From JAAFHN01 sp031421855 (GTDB taxonomy: Bacteria; Pseudomonadota; Gammaproteobacteria; Burkholderiales; Burkholderiaceae_C): a DNA stretch of 5,339 nt. Under the pieces are notes generated by a model, which searched no databases, was not told where the DNA came from, and worked only from the letters and a program-made list of their open reading frames with translations. Made by a program: the position numbers and the translations under genes. Position 1 is the first letter of the stretch, and each line of letters opens with the position of its first letter. Positions 1 to 5,339 of the stretch are shown here, in pieces. The stretch is from NCBI GenBank assembly GCA_031421855.1, contig JANOPN010000095.1, positions 1-5,339 of the forward strand, given 5' to 3'.

Positions 1-263
1 TGCAAGGCAGGCGGTGCGGCGCTGCGCCCGCTGCGGGGATGCGATGGGTGCCGAGTGTTTTTGCGACGGTACAAATTGGATTTGATAGAAATGACCACGT
101 TTGCCTCGACAAAACGCCGCAAAAACACGTCCACGGTGAAATATGCGGGCTGGGTCAGCGCCGCACAGGCAAACGCGGCACCAACGCCCAGCTCAAGCCC
201 CAGCGGCGTTGCAGCTCCTAGCCGTGCGGTTCGCACAGTCGTCGTTGCTGCGCCTTGCTGGGA
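1..263 (-). other. Left-edge region with no intact gene; possible further remnant of the MFS gene
   Basis: I see no convincing intact gene here on either strand. The frame that carries the MFS N-terminus at 264-398 stays free of stops from 263 down to the window edge. At about 203-138 on the minus strand it reads a glycine/alanine-rich hydrophobic stretch (LELGVGAAFACAALTQPAYF). This resembles the third membrane segment of AmpG-like MFS transporters, which in intact proteins follows the first by roughly 35 residues. Downstream of it the reading turns basic and proline-rich and matches nothing I know. The simplest inference is an MFS gene with an internal deletion, a premature stop and further decay. 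The assignment of this second fragment is weak. Short plus-strand frames here look like antisense shadows. Confidence 0.3.
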
Positions 264-398
264 CTATTTTGCGTAAGTCCGAAACATGATCACCGACAGC
301 GTCATCACCGCCACGTACGGGATGGCCTGCGCGAAATACAGCGTCGGTATCCAGCGCCACAGGCTCGAAATCGGGGTCTGAGAGGCAGTTTGGGTCAT
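264..398 (-). pseudogene. Truncated N-terminus of an MFS transporter (AmpG-like)
   Basis: An ATG at 398-396 opens a 44-codon frame that ends at TAG 266-264. After a short polar start, residues 13-38 read SLWRWIPTLYFAQAIPYVAV followed by MTLSVI. This closely resembles the first membrane segment of AmpG-like major facilitator proteins in Burkholderiales (pattern WIPTLYFA-x-G-x-PY-x-V). Intact members have about 12 membrane segments and more than 400 residues, so this piece cannot be a working transporter. The usual continuation (SN-x-x-IA-x-YTSW-x-Y-x-PW) is absent in all three frames after the stop. No good ribosome binding site precedes the ATG, and a dispersed repeat occupies its leader. The family match comes from memory of the motif; decay rather than a sequencing error is inferred. 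Confidence 0.6.
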
Positions 399-400
399 AT

Positions 401-464
401 TTGATGCAGTATTGGCACTTGGTCACCGAATCTATTGGGTTTGCTGCTATATATTTAGGAGTAA
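401..464 (+). repeat. Dispersed intergenic repeat, copy 1
   Basis: The core at 412-456 matches 2535-2579 in the same orientation with no gaps: 36 of 45 positions are identical by hand alignment. It begins TTGGCACTTGGTC and ends in GCTATATATTT. Similarity weakens outside the core, although TTGAT occurs just upstream in both copies. This copy lies between the divergent MFS remnant and the exported coiled-coil gene. The rest of the 399-542 gap contains AGGAG at 457-461 and GGAGG at 467-471 but no strong promoter that I can defend. Confidence 0.6.
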
Positions 465-542
465 TTGGAGGCCGTGAGGAATCCACCACAAATCGACCAG
501 TGTGGCATCATCGCCCCCTCACAAAGCCATTCTGCACCCCAA

Positions 543-1307
543 ATGAACCCAACCTCAACCGCACGTTTTGACCAGATCGCATGGGCCTTGAGCGTCGCTT
601 TCCTTGGCCTGTTCGCCCCCGCAGCGCAGGCACAAAACGCCGCCGCACCTGTAAAGGCCGCATCAGCGCCCACCAAGAAGGTAACTACCGCCCCCGTCAT
701 TCGCCGCTCTGTGGCCGCAGACGTGGTCACGACAACCGCTAAACCTGCCAAACCGACTGAACCACTTCTCACCAAAGACGAGTTGCGCGCGTGCATCACC
801 GAAAAGCCCCAAAACGATGCGGCCGCCAAGCAAATTTTGACCGATCAGGCGCAGTTCCAAAAAGACTACGACCAAATCAAGGCGGAGCAAACGGCTGTAA
901 ACAAAGAGAACGAGGCCAACAAAGCCCTGTCGCAGCAAATTTCCAAGGAGCGTAATGAGTTATTGCTGGCCGTGAATGATGCCGCACCAGCCATGCCCTC
1001 CACGCCCGACACCACAACCACCATTGCCCTGCGAGCCGAAGCCGCCGCACAGGCGCAGCTTGCGCGAGCCAAAGCGGTCGACGCAAAGGTTTTCGCGTTC
1101 AATTCGGCTCAACAAGGCATTCGGGAGCGCGCCAAAGCGGTTGACGACCGCGTGCCGGCCATCAATAACCAAAGCAAAACCTTGAACGCGCGAGTTGAAG
1201 CCCAACAGGCCTTGGTTGATGGTTGGAACAAGCGTTGCTCAGCCAAACTGTTCGACGAACTCGACGAAATCGCCATCAAGAAAGAGCTGGCTAGCGCCAA
1301 GCCTTGA
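543..1307 (+). CDS. Exported alanine-rich coiled-coil protein of unknown function with two cysteines
   Basis: The product is 254 residues from the ATG at 543. Residues 1-30 form a signal peptide: a short polar start, a hydrophobic core (IAWALSVAFLGLF) and an AQA cleavage site before QN, so the protein is probably periplasmic. Residues 31-75 are a low-complexity Ala/Pro/Thr/Lys linker. Residues 77-145 and 160-250 are charged, Gln/Ala-rich helices typical of coiled coils. The mature protein has only two cysteines, Cys84 (LRACITEK) near the start of the first helix and Cys232 (NKRCSAK) near the end of the second; an LRxC start and a late Cys recall a hypothetical family in Burkholderiales. Three 21-residue units begin at Arg175, Arg196 and Arg217. 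The start is uncertain: the frame stays open to a TTG at 465 just after AGGAG, but that would add 26 polar residues before the signal peptide, whereas ATG 543 has a weak ribosome site. Function unknown. Confidence 0.75.
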   Translation: MNPTSTARFDQIAWALSVAFLGLFAPAAQAQNAAAPVKAASAPTKKVTTAPVIRRSVAADVVTTTAKPAKPTEPLLTKDELRACITEKPQNDAAAKQILTDQAQFQKDYDQIKAEQTAVNKENEANKALSQQISKERNELLLAVNDAAPAMPSTPDTTTTIALRAEAAAQAQLARAKAVDAKVFAFNSAQQGIRERAKAVDDRVPAINNQSKTLNARVEAQQALVDGWNKRCSAKLFDELDEIAIKKELASAKP

Positions 1308-1308
1308 G

Positions 1309-1377
1309 TTAAGCCTAGACTGTCCATTGGGCGACCAAACCCTCGGGTTTATTCGCCCAATGGACAATCTCGGTTAA
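1309..1377. terminator. Long near-perfect hairpin between convergent genes (bidirectional terminator or small palindromic element)
   Basis: Arms 1321-1334 and 1353-1366 are perfectly complementary over 14 bp (TGTCCATTGGGCGA). Inside them AAACC (1337-1341) pairs with GGTTT (1346-1350) around a CTCG loop. Outside them pairing continues with small interruptions out to TTAA (1309-1312) and TTAA (1374-1377). The structure fills almost the entire gap between the coiled-coil gene, ending at 1307, and the kinase gene, ending at 1383. This suits a shared transcription end, but neither side has a T-run, so it is not a classical intrinsic terminator. GTTAA occurs at both edges (1308-1312, 1373-1377), so a short palindromic mobile repeat is an alternative. 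Confidence 0.6.
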
Positions 1378-1382
1378 AACCA

Positions 1383-2252
1383 TCAGCCAGCCATTCGAAT
1401 GCGCCGGTCTGACTCTTCGGTCCTTGCGTCGTCGATCTCGCGCATGACGGCGCTCAAATCTACGGCACCCTTGGCGCGCACGTAGCGGCCGGTCAAGGGC
1501 GTGTCCAAGCTCAAATGCCCGCGCTCGTACAGCGCCCAAATCTCGGGGCCGAACTGGGTCGTGCGCAGTTCTGGCGCGAACTGTCCAAAAAAGTCTCTCA
1601 AATTGGCCACGTCTCGCATCAACATGCGCTGGGCGTGGTTGTTTCCCGCCGCGTCAACCGCCTGCGGCAAGTCAATGATCACCGGCACATCGCATGCGCC
1701 GCCACCCGGCGTTGGCTCGCTCGCCAATAAGATGTTGAACTCGGACAAGTCGCCGTGCACCACGCCCGCGCACAACATCCGCACCACCTCGGCAACCAAA
1801 GTCGCGTGGTGCAAGCGCGCATCCGGCGGCGTGAACGCAACGTCGTTGAGCCGAGGCGCTGCGTCGCCGTTGGCATCAACCACCAGCTCCATTAACAGCA
1901 CGCCTTCGTGAAAATTGAATGGCTGCGGCACCCGAACCCCAGCGCCTGCGAGCCGGTACAAGGCATCAACCTCGGCGCTTTGCCAGGCGGCCTCTTGCGA
2001 TTCGCGCCCAAACTTGCTGCCTTTTGCCATGGCTCGGGCTTGGCGTGAGTTTTTCACTTTGCGGTTTTCGGTGTAATCCACGGCCTGCCTGAAGCTGCGT
2101 TTGCTCGCTTCTTTGTAGATCTTGGCGCAAAGTGTCTCATTGCCGCTGCGAACCACGTAAACGGTGGCTTCTTTGCCGCTCATGAGCTGGCGCACGACGT
2201 TGTCGATGAGCCCCTCTTCAACCAAGCTTTGCAAGCGCGGCGGTGTTTTCAT
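1383..2252 (-). CDS. RIO-type atypical serine/threonine protein kinase
   Basis: A 289-residue protein with the RIO kinase fold motifs in order. The nucleotide-binding segment SGKEATVY is at residues 25-32 (the RIO signature is S-x-GKE-A-x-VY). The ATP-anchoring lysine is Lys44 in CAKIYK. Catalytic loop HGDLSEFNILL starts at 166 with Asp168 and Asn173. The metal-binding IIDLPQAV has Asp194. These key residues are all present, so an active ATP-dependent cytoplasmic enzyme is expected. Archaeal and eukaryotic RIO proteins act in small-subunit ribosome maturation; bacterial substrates are largely unknown and none can be inferred here. The start at 2252 is preceded by GAGGG at 2264-2260 with 7-nt spacing. 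A start at 2381 in the same frame would add 43 unrelated residues overlapping the upstream gene and is disfavoured. The ATG overlaps the DUF3820 stop as ATGA, so the two genes should be co-translated. Confidence 0.9.
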   Translation of the reverse strand: MKTPPRLQSLVEEGLIDNVVRQLMSGKEATVYVVRSGNETLCAKIYKEASKRSFRQAVDYTENRKVKNSRQARAMAKGSKFGRESQEAAWQSAEVDALYRLAGAGVRVPQPFNFHEGVLLMELVVDANGDAAPRLNDVAFTPPDARLHHATLVAEVVRMLCAGVVHGDLSEFNILLASEPTPGGGACDVPVIIDLPQAVDAAGNNHAQRMLMRDVANLRDFFGQFAPELRTTQFGPEIWALYERGHLSLDTPLTGRYVRAKGAVDLSAVMREIDDARTEESDRRIRMAG

Positions 2253-2479
2253 GGCTTTGCCCTCACAGCGCAGCGGCGCAAGGGGTCCAGCATCGGTCGC
2301 AGCCCGTTGTGATCCATCTCCTGCACCAAAGCCAGCAAGCGCCCAATCTCGCCGCGCGGAAAACCCTCGCGAGCGAACCAATTCAAATAGTTGCCAGGCA
2401 AATCAGCCAGCAAACAACCCGTGTGTTTGCCAAACGGCATCGTCACGGTCACCAGTTTTTCAAGATCTTCAGTCTGCAT
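2249..2479 (-). CDS. DUF3820 family small protein (QSregVF_b-like)
   Basis: A complete 76-residue protein, about the usual length for the family. MPFGKHTG at residues 14-21 and LADLPGNYLNWFAREGFP at 24-41, followed by LLALVQEMDHNGL, match the DUF3820 pattern (MPFGK-x-x-G-x-x-L-x-DLP-x-x-YL-x-WF). Pfam names this domain a putative quorum-sensing-regulated virulence factor; its biochemical role is unknown. There is no signal peptide or membrane segment, so it is probably cytoplasmic. It is the first gene of a two-gene unit and its TGA overlaps the kinase ATG. No clear ribosome binding site precedes ATG 2479. Met14 could be an internal start but would place the conserved motif at the very N-terminus, so the longer form is preferred. 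Confidence 0.85.
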   Translation of the reverse strand: MQTEDLEKLVTVTMPFGKHTGCLLADLPGNYLNWFAREGFPRGEIGRLLALVQEMDHNGLRPMLDPLRRCAVRAKP

Positions 2480-2520
2480 GTGGGTGAGTATCGTTTAGCC
2501 AAAACGCTAGAAACAAGCAA

Positions 2521-2586
2521 TTTTTTGATTGTTTTTGGCACTTGGTCTCCGTATCCATTGACTTCGGCGCTATCTATTTTGATGAG
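2521..2586 (+). repeat. Dispersed intergenic repeat, copy 2
   Basis: The core at 2535-2579 corresponds to 412-456, same orientation and ungapped. The differences are single substitutions, densest around the ATTG-to-GCTAT centre. It sits between the divergent DUF3820 and substrate-binding-protein genes, the same type of location as copy 1. It lies more than 100 nt before the binding-protein start and about 55 nt before the DUF3820 start on the other strand, so it could hold promoter or operator elements for either. No canonical -35/-10 pair stands out. Confidence 0.6.
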
Positions 2587-2682
2587 TCAAAAATAGAACG
2601 ATAGGCTGTGCGTAGAACCACTGATCGTGGAATCCGCAGCGTTTGGGGTGCACGGGCTGCCTATGCTCCACCTACCCAAAGC

Positions 2683-2688
2683 AAGGAG
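2683..2688 (+). promoter_or_regulatory. Ribosome binding site that decides the start of the substrate-binding protein
   Basis: AAGGAG lies 6 nt before ATG 2695. The same frame is open further upstream to a GTG near 2608. This strong Shine-Dalgarno match, together with a signal peptide beginning at 2695, fixes the downstream start. Confidence 0.8.
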
Positions 2689-2694
2689 ACCCGA

Positions 2695-3822
2695 ATGAAA
2701 GTCACAATCATCGATGCGTGTCGCATGGCAGTTTTTGCAGTGTCATTGTGGGTCTCGCTCCCAAATGCGAACGCTCAAATCATGATTGGCGTGACGACAG
2801 GCATCACCGGACCGGTTGCCGCGTCGGTCAAAGAAACGCTCGACGGCGCGCGCTTGTTGATTGACTCAGTCAACGCCGCTGGCGGTATCCGAGGCGAAAA
2901 AATCCAATTGGTGATCAAAGACGACAAGTTTGACCCCAAGCTTGCCGGTGAAAACGCAAGCGACTTATTGAGCCAAGACAAAGTGGTGGCGCTATTCATG
3001 TCGCGCGGCACGCCCCATGTTCAGGCGATCTTGCCGGTACTCCAGCAGCATGGCGCGAGCCTGGTGGCACCGTCAACCGGTGCCATGTTGCTGCATCGCC
3101 CGGTGAACCCCTTGGTGTTCAACGTCCGCGCCAGCTACCAACGCGAGGCCCAAAAGGCGATCGCCCATCTGCATGTGCTGGGCATCGAACGCATTGGCGT
3201 GATCCACCCCGACGACTCATTTGGTCAAGACGCCCTTCAAGGCGCGAATCAGGGGTTTTTGGAGGGCAAGTTCACACCGGTGTCAGTCCACACGGTGGAT
3301 CGACTCAAGCCTGACTATAGCGCCGCGATCGCACAACTCATGCGCGAAAAAGCACAAGCCGTGTTGTGGATCGGCTCTGCAGGCGGCGTCGCCAGCGGCA
3401 TTGGCGCATTTAGAAAGGCTGGTTCAGCCGCGCAAGTCATCACGCTGTCAAACAATGCCTCAGGCGGGTTCATCAAACTCTTGGGCCCGCACAGCCGTGG
3501 CGTGATCGTCACCCAAGTCTTCCCCAATGAGCGGATGCTCGGCACGCCCATCGTGCGAGAACTCAAAGCATTGGCTAAAGCGCAGGGCTTCAATGACATC
3601 ACGCCGGCAATGATGGAAGGTTTTGCAGGTGCAAAAGTGCTCATTGAAGGGCTCAAGCGAGCTGGCGCAAAACCGTCGCGCGAGTCACTTCTCGCGGCAT
3701 TGGACAAACTGACCAATTTTGATCTCGGCGGCATCGAAGTCAGCTACTCACCCGCCGACCACACGGGTTTGGACTTTGCTGAGATGTCGATCATCGGGTC
3801 AGACGGGCGGTTTTGGCGATAG
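2695..3822 (+). CDS. ABC transporter substrate-binding protein, LivK-like (type I periplasmic binding fold)
   Basis: The 375-residue product is a periplasmic receptor of the branched-chain amino acid (HAAT) uptake type, Peripla_BP_6. Residues 1-27 are a signal peptide (hydrophobic MAVFAVSLWVSL, cleavage at ANA before QI). There is no lipobox cysteine, so it should be soluble in the periplasm. The mature protein opens with IGVTTGITGPVA and LLIDSVNAAGGI, typical of the first lobe. APSTGA near residues 124-129, the YQREAQKAI segment and HPDDSFGQDALQG follow family order, and EGFAGAKVLIEGLKRAG lies near the C-terminus. The length is normal. The ligand cannot be predicted: relatives bind amino acids, amides, urea or aromatic acids. 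No permease or ATPase gene is adjacent, so it is an orphan receptor that must use a transporter encoded elsewhere or act in sensing. Confidence 0.93.
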   Translation: MKVTIIDACRMAVFAVSLWVSLPNANAQIMIGVTTGITGPVAASVKETLDGARLLIDSVNAAGGIRGEKIQLVIKDDKFDPKLAGENASDLLSQDKVVALFMSRGTPHVQAILPVLQQHGASLVAPSTGAMLLHRPVNPLVFNVRASYQREAQKAIAHLHVLGIERIGVIHPDDSFGQDALQGANQGFLEGKFTPVSVHTVDRLKPDYSAAIAQLMREKAQAVLWIGSAGGVASGIGAFRKAGSAAQVITLSNNASGGFIKLLGPHSRGVIVTQVFPNERMLGTPIVRELKALAKAQGFNDITPAMMEGFAGAKVLIEGLKRAGAKPSRESLLAALDKLTNFDLGGIEVSYSPADHTGLDFAEMSIIGSDGRFWR

Positions 3823-3839
3823 CTCAGCCGATCATGTCC

Positions 3840-3863
3840 GCTGGTGTGCTGGTGTGCGGGCGT
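3840..3863 (+). repeat. Short tandem repeat, 8-bp unit
   Basis: GCTGGTGT occurs twice head to tail (3840-3855), followed by a degenerate third unit GCGGGCGT. It lies in the 58-nt gap between the binding-protein stop and the 3' end of tRNA-Arg. No function is apparent. Confidence 0.6.
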
Positions 3864-3880
3864 GCAAGATGCGGCAAACT

Positions 3881-3957
3881 TGGCCAGCCCGGAGGGGATC
3901 GAACCCCCGACCCACAGCTTAGAAGGCTGTTGCTCTATCCAACTGAGCTACGGGCTG
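3881..3957 (-). tRNA. tRNA-Arg (anticodon TCT)
   Basis: The 77-nt cloverleaf includes an encoded CCA. The acceptor strands CAGCCCG and CGGGCTG pair fully over 7 bp, with discriminator G. The D arm contains TAGCTCAGTTGGATAGAGC. The anticodon stem ACAGC/GCTGT closes loop CTTCTAA, giving anticodon TCT (complement at 3921-3923), which reads AGA and AGG. The T arm GGGGG-TTCGATC-CCCTC includes one G-U pair. It lies 87 nt downstream of tRNA-Pro on the same strand, so the two may share a transcript unless the intervening hairpin terminates it. Confidence 0.96.
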
Positions 3958-4004
3958 ATTTAACGAAAACACTTCACCTGCGACTTCGGGCGCCACAAAC
4001 GACA

Positions 4005-4044
4005 ACGCCGGGTTACTGTGAACAGCAACCCGGCGTCGATTTTT

Positions 4045-4045
<1 letters not shown>
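4005..4045. terminator. Hairpin between the tRNA genes, followed by a T-run on the plus strand
   Basis: ACGCCGGGTT (4005-4014) pairs perfectly with AACCCGGCGT (4027-4036). A further CTG/CAG step closes a TGAA loop. On the plus strand it is followed after three bases by TTTTTT (4040-4045), which is the form of an intrinsic terminator reading rightwards. It could stop read-through from the substrate-binding-protein gene into tRNA-Pro antisense. On the minus strand the trailing sequence TTGTCGTTTGTG is only moderately T-rich, so termination after tRNA-Pro is possible but weaker. Confidence 0.6.
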
Positions 4046-4121
<76 letters not shown>

Positions 4122-4130
4122 AAGCCCTCT

Positions 4131-4136
4131 ATTCTA
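4131..4136 (-). promoter_or_regulatory. Candidate -10 box for tRNA-Pro
   Basis: On the minus strand TAGAAT lies 9 nt before the mature 5' end of tRNA-Pro, a 5/6 match to TATAAT. No good -35 lies at 16-18 nt spacing, and the implied leader would be only 2-3 nt, so this is tentative. Confidence 0.3.
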
Positions 4137-4163
4137 TGCGAAAGATAAGCGGTTTTGGCCCGC

Positions 4164-4189
4164 GCGATTGCCATTTTGGCAAAAATCGC
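4164..4189. promoter_or_regulatory. Palindrome between divergent tRNA-Pro and yggX (possible operator or hairpin)
   Basis: TTGCCA (4168-4173) and TGGCAA (4177-4182) form a perfect inverted repeat around TTT. Outer arms GCGAT (4164-4168) and ATCGC (4185-4189) can extend it with a bulge. It lies 43 nt upstream of tRNA-Pro and 68-93 nt upstream of yggX, where an operator for either gene could sit. No regulator can be named from the motif. Confidence 0.35.
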
Positions 4190-4256
4190 TGGGTCGCCGA
4201 ATTTACAATGTCAGCAGGCGTTTCTACGACGCACCACAACGCTAAAGGCTTCAGAC

Positions 4257-4529
4257 ATGACACGCATGGTTCAGTGCATCAAATTAGGTACCGAGGCAGA
4301 AGGCCTTCAGTTCGCGCCCGTTCCTGGGGAATTGGGCAAGCGCATTTGGCAAAGCGTGAGCAAACAAGCATGGGCAGAATGGCAAACGCAGCAAACGATG
4401 CTGATTAACGAGAATCGCCTTAATTTAGCCGACCAGCGTGCGCGCCAGTACTTGACGCGCCAAGTCGAAAAGCACTTTTTTGGCGAAGGTGCTGACGAAG
4501 TCGCTGGGTACGTGCCGCCAGCGGCCTGA
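4257..4529 (+). CDS. yggX: Probable Fe(2+)-trafficking / oxidative damage protection protein YggX
   Basis: A complete 90-residue protein of standard family length. It has the YggX signatures in order: MVQCIKLGTEAEGLQF near the N-terminus with the conserved Cys7, PGELGKRI at 23-30, QTMLINENRLNLAD at 46-59, and a C-terminal YVPP. In enterobacteria YggX is a small cytoplasmic protein linked to iron handling, protection of Fe-S clusters from oxidants and base-excision repair with MutY; those roles are known for relatives and inferred here. The ATG at 4257 is preceded by AAGG at 8-nt spacing and gives the usual M-x-R-x-V start. Its frame is open upstream to 4155, but that extension is unrelated to the family. 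It stands alone as a transcription unit, converging with the patatin gene only 7 nt beyond its stop. Confidence 0.95.
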   Translation: MTRMVQCIKLGTEAEGLQFAPVPGELGKRIWQSVSKQAWAEWQTQQTMLINENRLNLADQRARQYLTRQVEKHFFGEGADEVAGYVPPAA

Positions 4530-4545
4530 CCGCGCATCAGCGCGG
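4530..4545. terminator. Small GC hairpin shared by convergent gene ends
   Basis: CCGCGC (4530-4535) pairs with GCGCGG (4540-4545) around an ATCA loop. It starts at the base after the yggX stop, and the complement of the patatin stop codon (4537-4539) lies in the loop. No T-run follows on either strand, so intrinsic termination is doubtful and the hairpin may only mark the 3' ends. Confidence 0.35.
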
Positions 4546-5339
4546 CAACTCAACTCGCTTGTCAACCAACAACCGCCGCAGTTGCGGCATGGCCGCTTGC
4601 ATGGCGGCTTTGCCGGCGTCGATGCTGCGTTGCTTCGACGAAAAGTCAGCTCCTTTGACACCGGCCAAGGCGGGTCGAACCACCACATCAGCCTCCCGAA
4701 GCGCGTAGGTGTTGATGCTGCGACCCATGATGGCGGTGGTTTGCAGCAAGACTTGGATCGGGTTGTCGACCGCGTTTCCCTCTGGCGAACTTGATATGTC
4801 AACCGCTATGACCAGCTCTGCGCCCATGGCGCGCGCTTGGGATACGGGAACCGGCGCAACCAAACCCCCGTCAACATACTCACTTTGACCGATTTTGACG
4901 GGTAAAAAAACGGTGGGTACGGCGCTTGAGGCGCGAACGGCCATGCCGGTGTCGCCTTGTCCAAACGTGACCCCTGCCCCAGTTTTGAGGTCGGTAACGA
5001 CGATGCCTAAGCGCATCGGCATCGACTCAATGAGTTTGTTATTGACCTGCTGGTTGACGTAACGCGCCAAGGCCTCGCCTTTGAGCACGCCCCGATTGAA
5101 CAGCGGAAGCGTCCAATCGGTTATCGCCGCTTCGTCCATGGCCAATGCGGTTTGGTGCAGTTGCCCCGCCGTTTTGCCGCTTGCATATAAAGCCGCGACC
5201 AAACTGCCCGCTGATGTGCCTAAAACCATGTCGACTTTGATGCCACCCTCTTCTAGGGCTTGAATCACACCGACGTGGGCAAAACCGCGTGCGGCTCCTC
5301 CGCCGAGTGCGAGCCCAACGATGGGCGCACGCTTGAGTG
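4537..5339 (-). CDS. Patatin-like phospholipase (RssA/NTE family), 5' end beyond the window
   Basis: 266 residues are visible and the frame is still open at the window edge, so the start lies outside. The fragment holds the full patatin active site. The oxyanion-hole glycines are in LGGGAARGFAHVG (visible residues 11-23), the nucleophile elbow GTSAG has Ser42, and the DGG motif in YVDGGLVAPVP has Asp156, giving the Ser-Asp dyad of this lipid acyl hydrolase family. RASSAVPTVFLPV before the DGG is also typical of bacterial RssA-like proteins. It probably hydrolyses fatty-acyl esters of phospholipids or lysophospholipids; the substrate is unknown. Little is missing: relatives often have only a short leader, sometimes a lipoprotein signal, before the glycine motif. 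An internal ATG at 5268 would lose the oxyanion hole and is not the start. Confidence 0.93.
   Translation of the reverse strand, partial: LKRAPIVGLALGGGAARGFAHVGVIQALEEGGIKVDMVLGTSAGSLVAALYASGKTAGQLHQTALAMDEAAITDWTLPLFNRGVLKGEALARYVNQQVNNKLIESMPMRLGIVVTDLKTGAGVTFGQGDTGMAVRASSAVPTVFLPVKIGQSEYVDGGLVAPVPVSQARAMGAELVIAVDISSSPEGNAVDNPIQVLLQTTAIMGRSINTYALREADVVVRPALAGVKGADFSSKQRSIDAGKAAMQAAMPQLRRLLVDKRVELPR

Noticed and set aside
72..84. CAAAT-TGG-ATTTG palindrome
   Set aside because: It is short and AT-rich, not adjacent to any intact gene, and expected by chance in a region of this length.
39..276. Two short plus-strand open frames at the left edge
   Set aside because: They have low-complexity composition with no recognisable domain and run antisense to the MFS remnant frame.
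412..428. TTGGCAC in both repeat copies resembles the -24 element of sigma-54 promoters
   Set aside because: The matching -12 TTGC element is absent at the required spacing in both copies (the bases there read TCACC and TCTCC), so a sigma-54 promoter is not supported.
465..542. N-terminal extension of the coiled-coil protein from a TTG start after AGGAG
   Set aside because: It would place 26 polar residues ahead of a well-formed signal peptide, and the AGGAG is only 3 nt from the TTG. ATG 543 fits export better, though it is not certain.
2253..2381. 43-residue N-terminal extension of the RIO kinase
   Set aside because: It overlaps the DUF3820 coding region out of frame, has no family similarity, and the ATG at 2252 has a good ribosome site and an ATGA overlap.
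4425..4802. Open frames on both strands overlapping the patatin and yggX genes
   Set aside because: They are out-of-frame shadows of two genes with clear family motifs.

Overview
The window looks like chromosomal DNA of a betaproteobacterium, most likely of the order Burkholderiales (Comamonadaceae-like). Reasons: moderately GC-rich codon use, a lone LivK-type periplasmic binding protein, a DUF3820/RIO-kinase gene pair, a YggX protein of the beta/gamma-proteobacterial type and an AmpG-like MFS remnant. This assignment comes from protein resemblance alone; no rRNA or other marker is present.

Layout from left to right. Positions 1-398 hold a decayed minus-strand gene. An MFS (AmpG-like) N-terminus of 44 codons ends in a stop at 264-266, and a possible second fragment of the same family lies further downstream. 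Positions 399-542 are intergenic and carry copy 1 of an imperfect 45-bp repeat. An exported coiled-coil protein with two cysteines follows (543-1307, +). Its end converges on a RIO-type kinase gene (1383-2252, -) across a long, nearly perfect hairpin (1309-1377). The kinase is translationally coupled to a DUF3820 gene upstream of it (2249-2479, -). The next divergent intergenic region carries copy 2 of the repeat and leads into an ABC-transporter substrate-binding protein (2695-3822, +). Then come two minus-strand tRNA genes, Arg(TCT) and Pro(TGG), separated by a hairpin terminator candidate. Last are yggX (4257-4529, +) and, converging on it, a patatin-like phospholipase (4537 to beyond 5339, -) cut by the window end.

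Most of this is ordinary housekeeping and transport content, and the genes do not form one pathway. The only clear operon is DUF3820-RIO kinase. No defence system, prophage, CRISPR array or complete insertion sequence is visible, and I found no convincing new multi-gene system. What deserves a second look is the 45-bp repeat found in two divergent intergenic regions, the unusually long hairpin between convergent genes, the broken MFS gene, and the 21-residue periodicity with paired cysteines in the exported coiled-coil protein.
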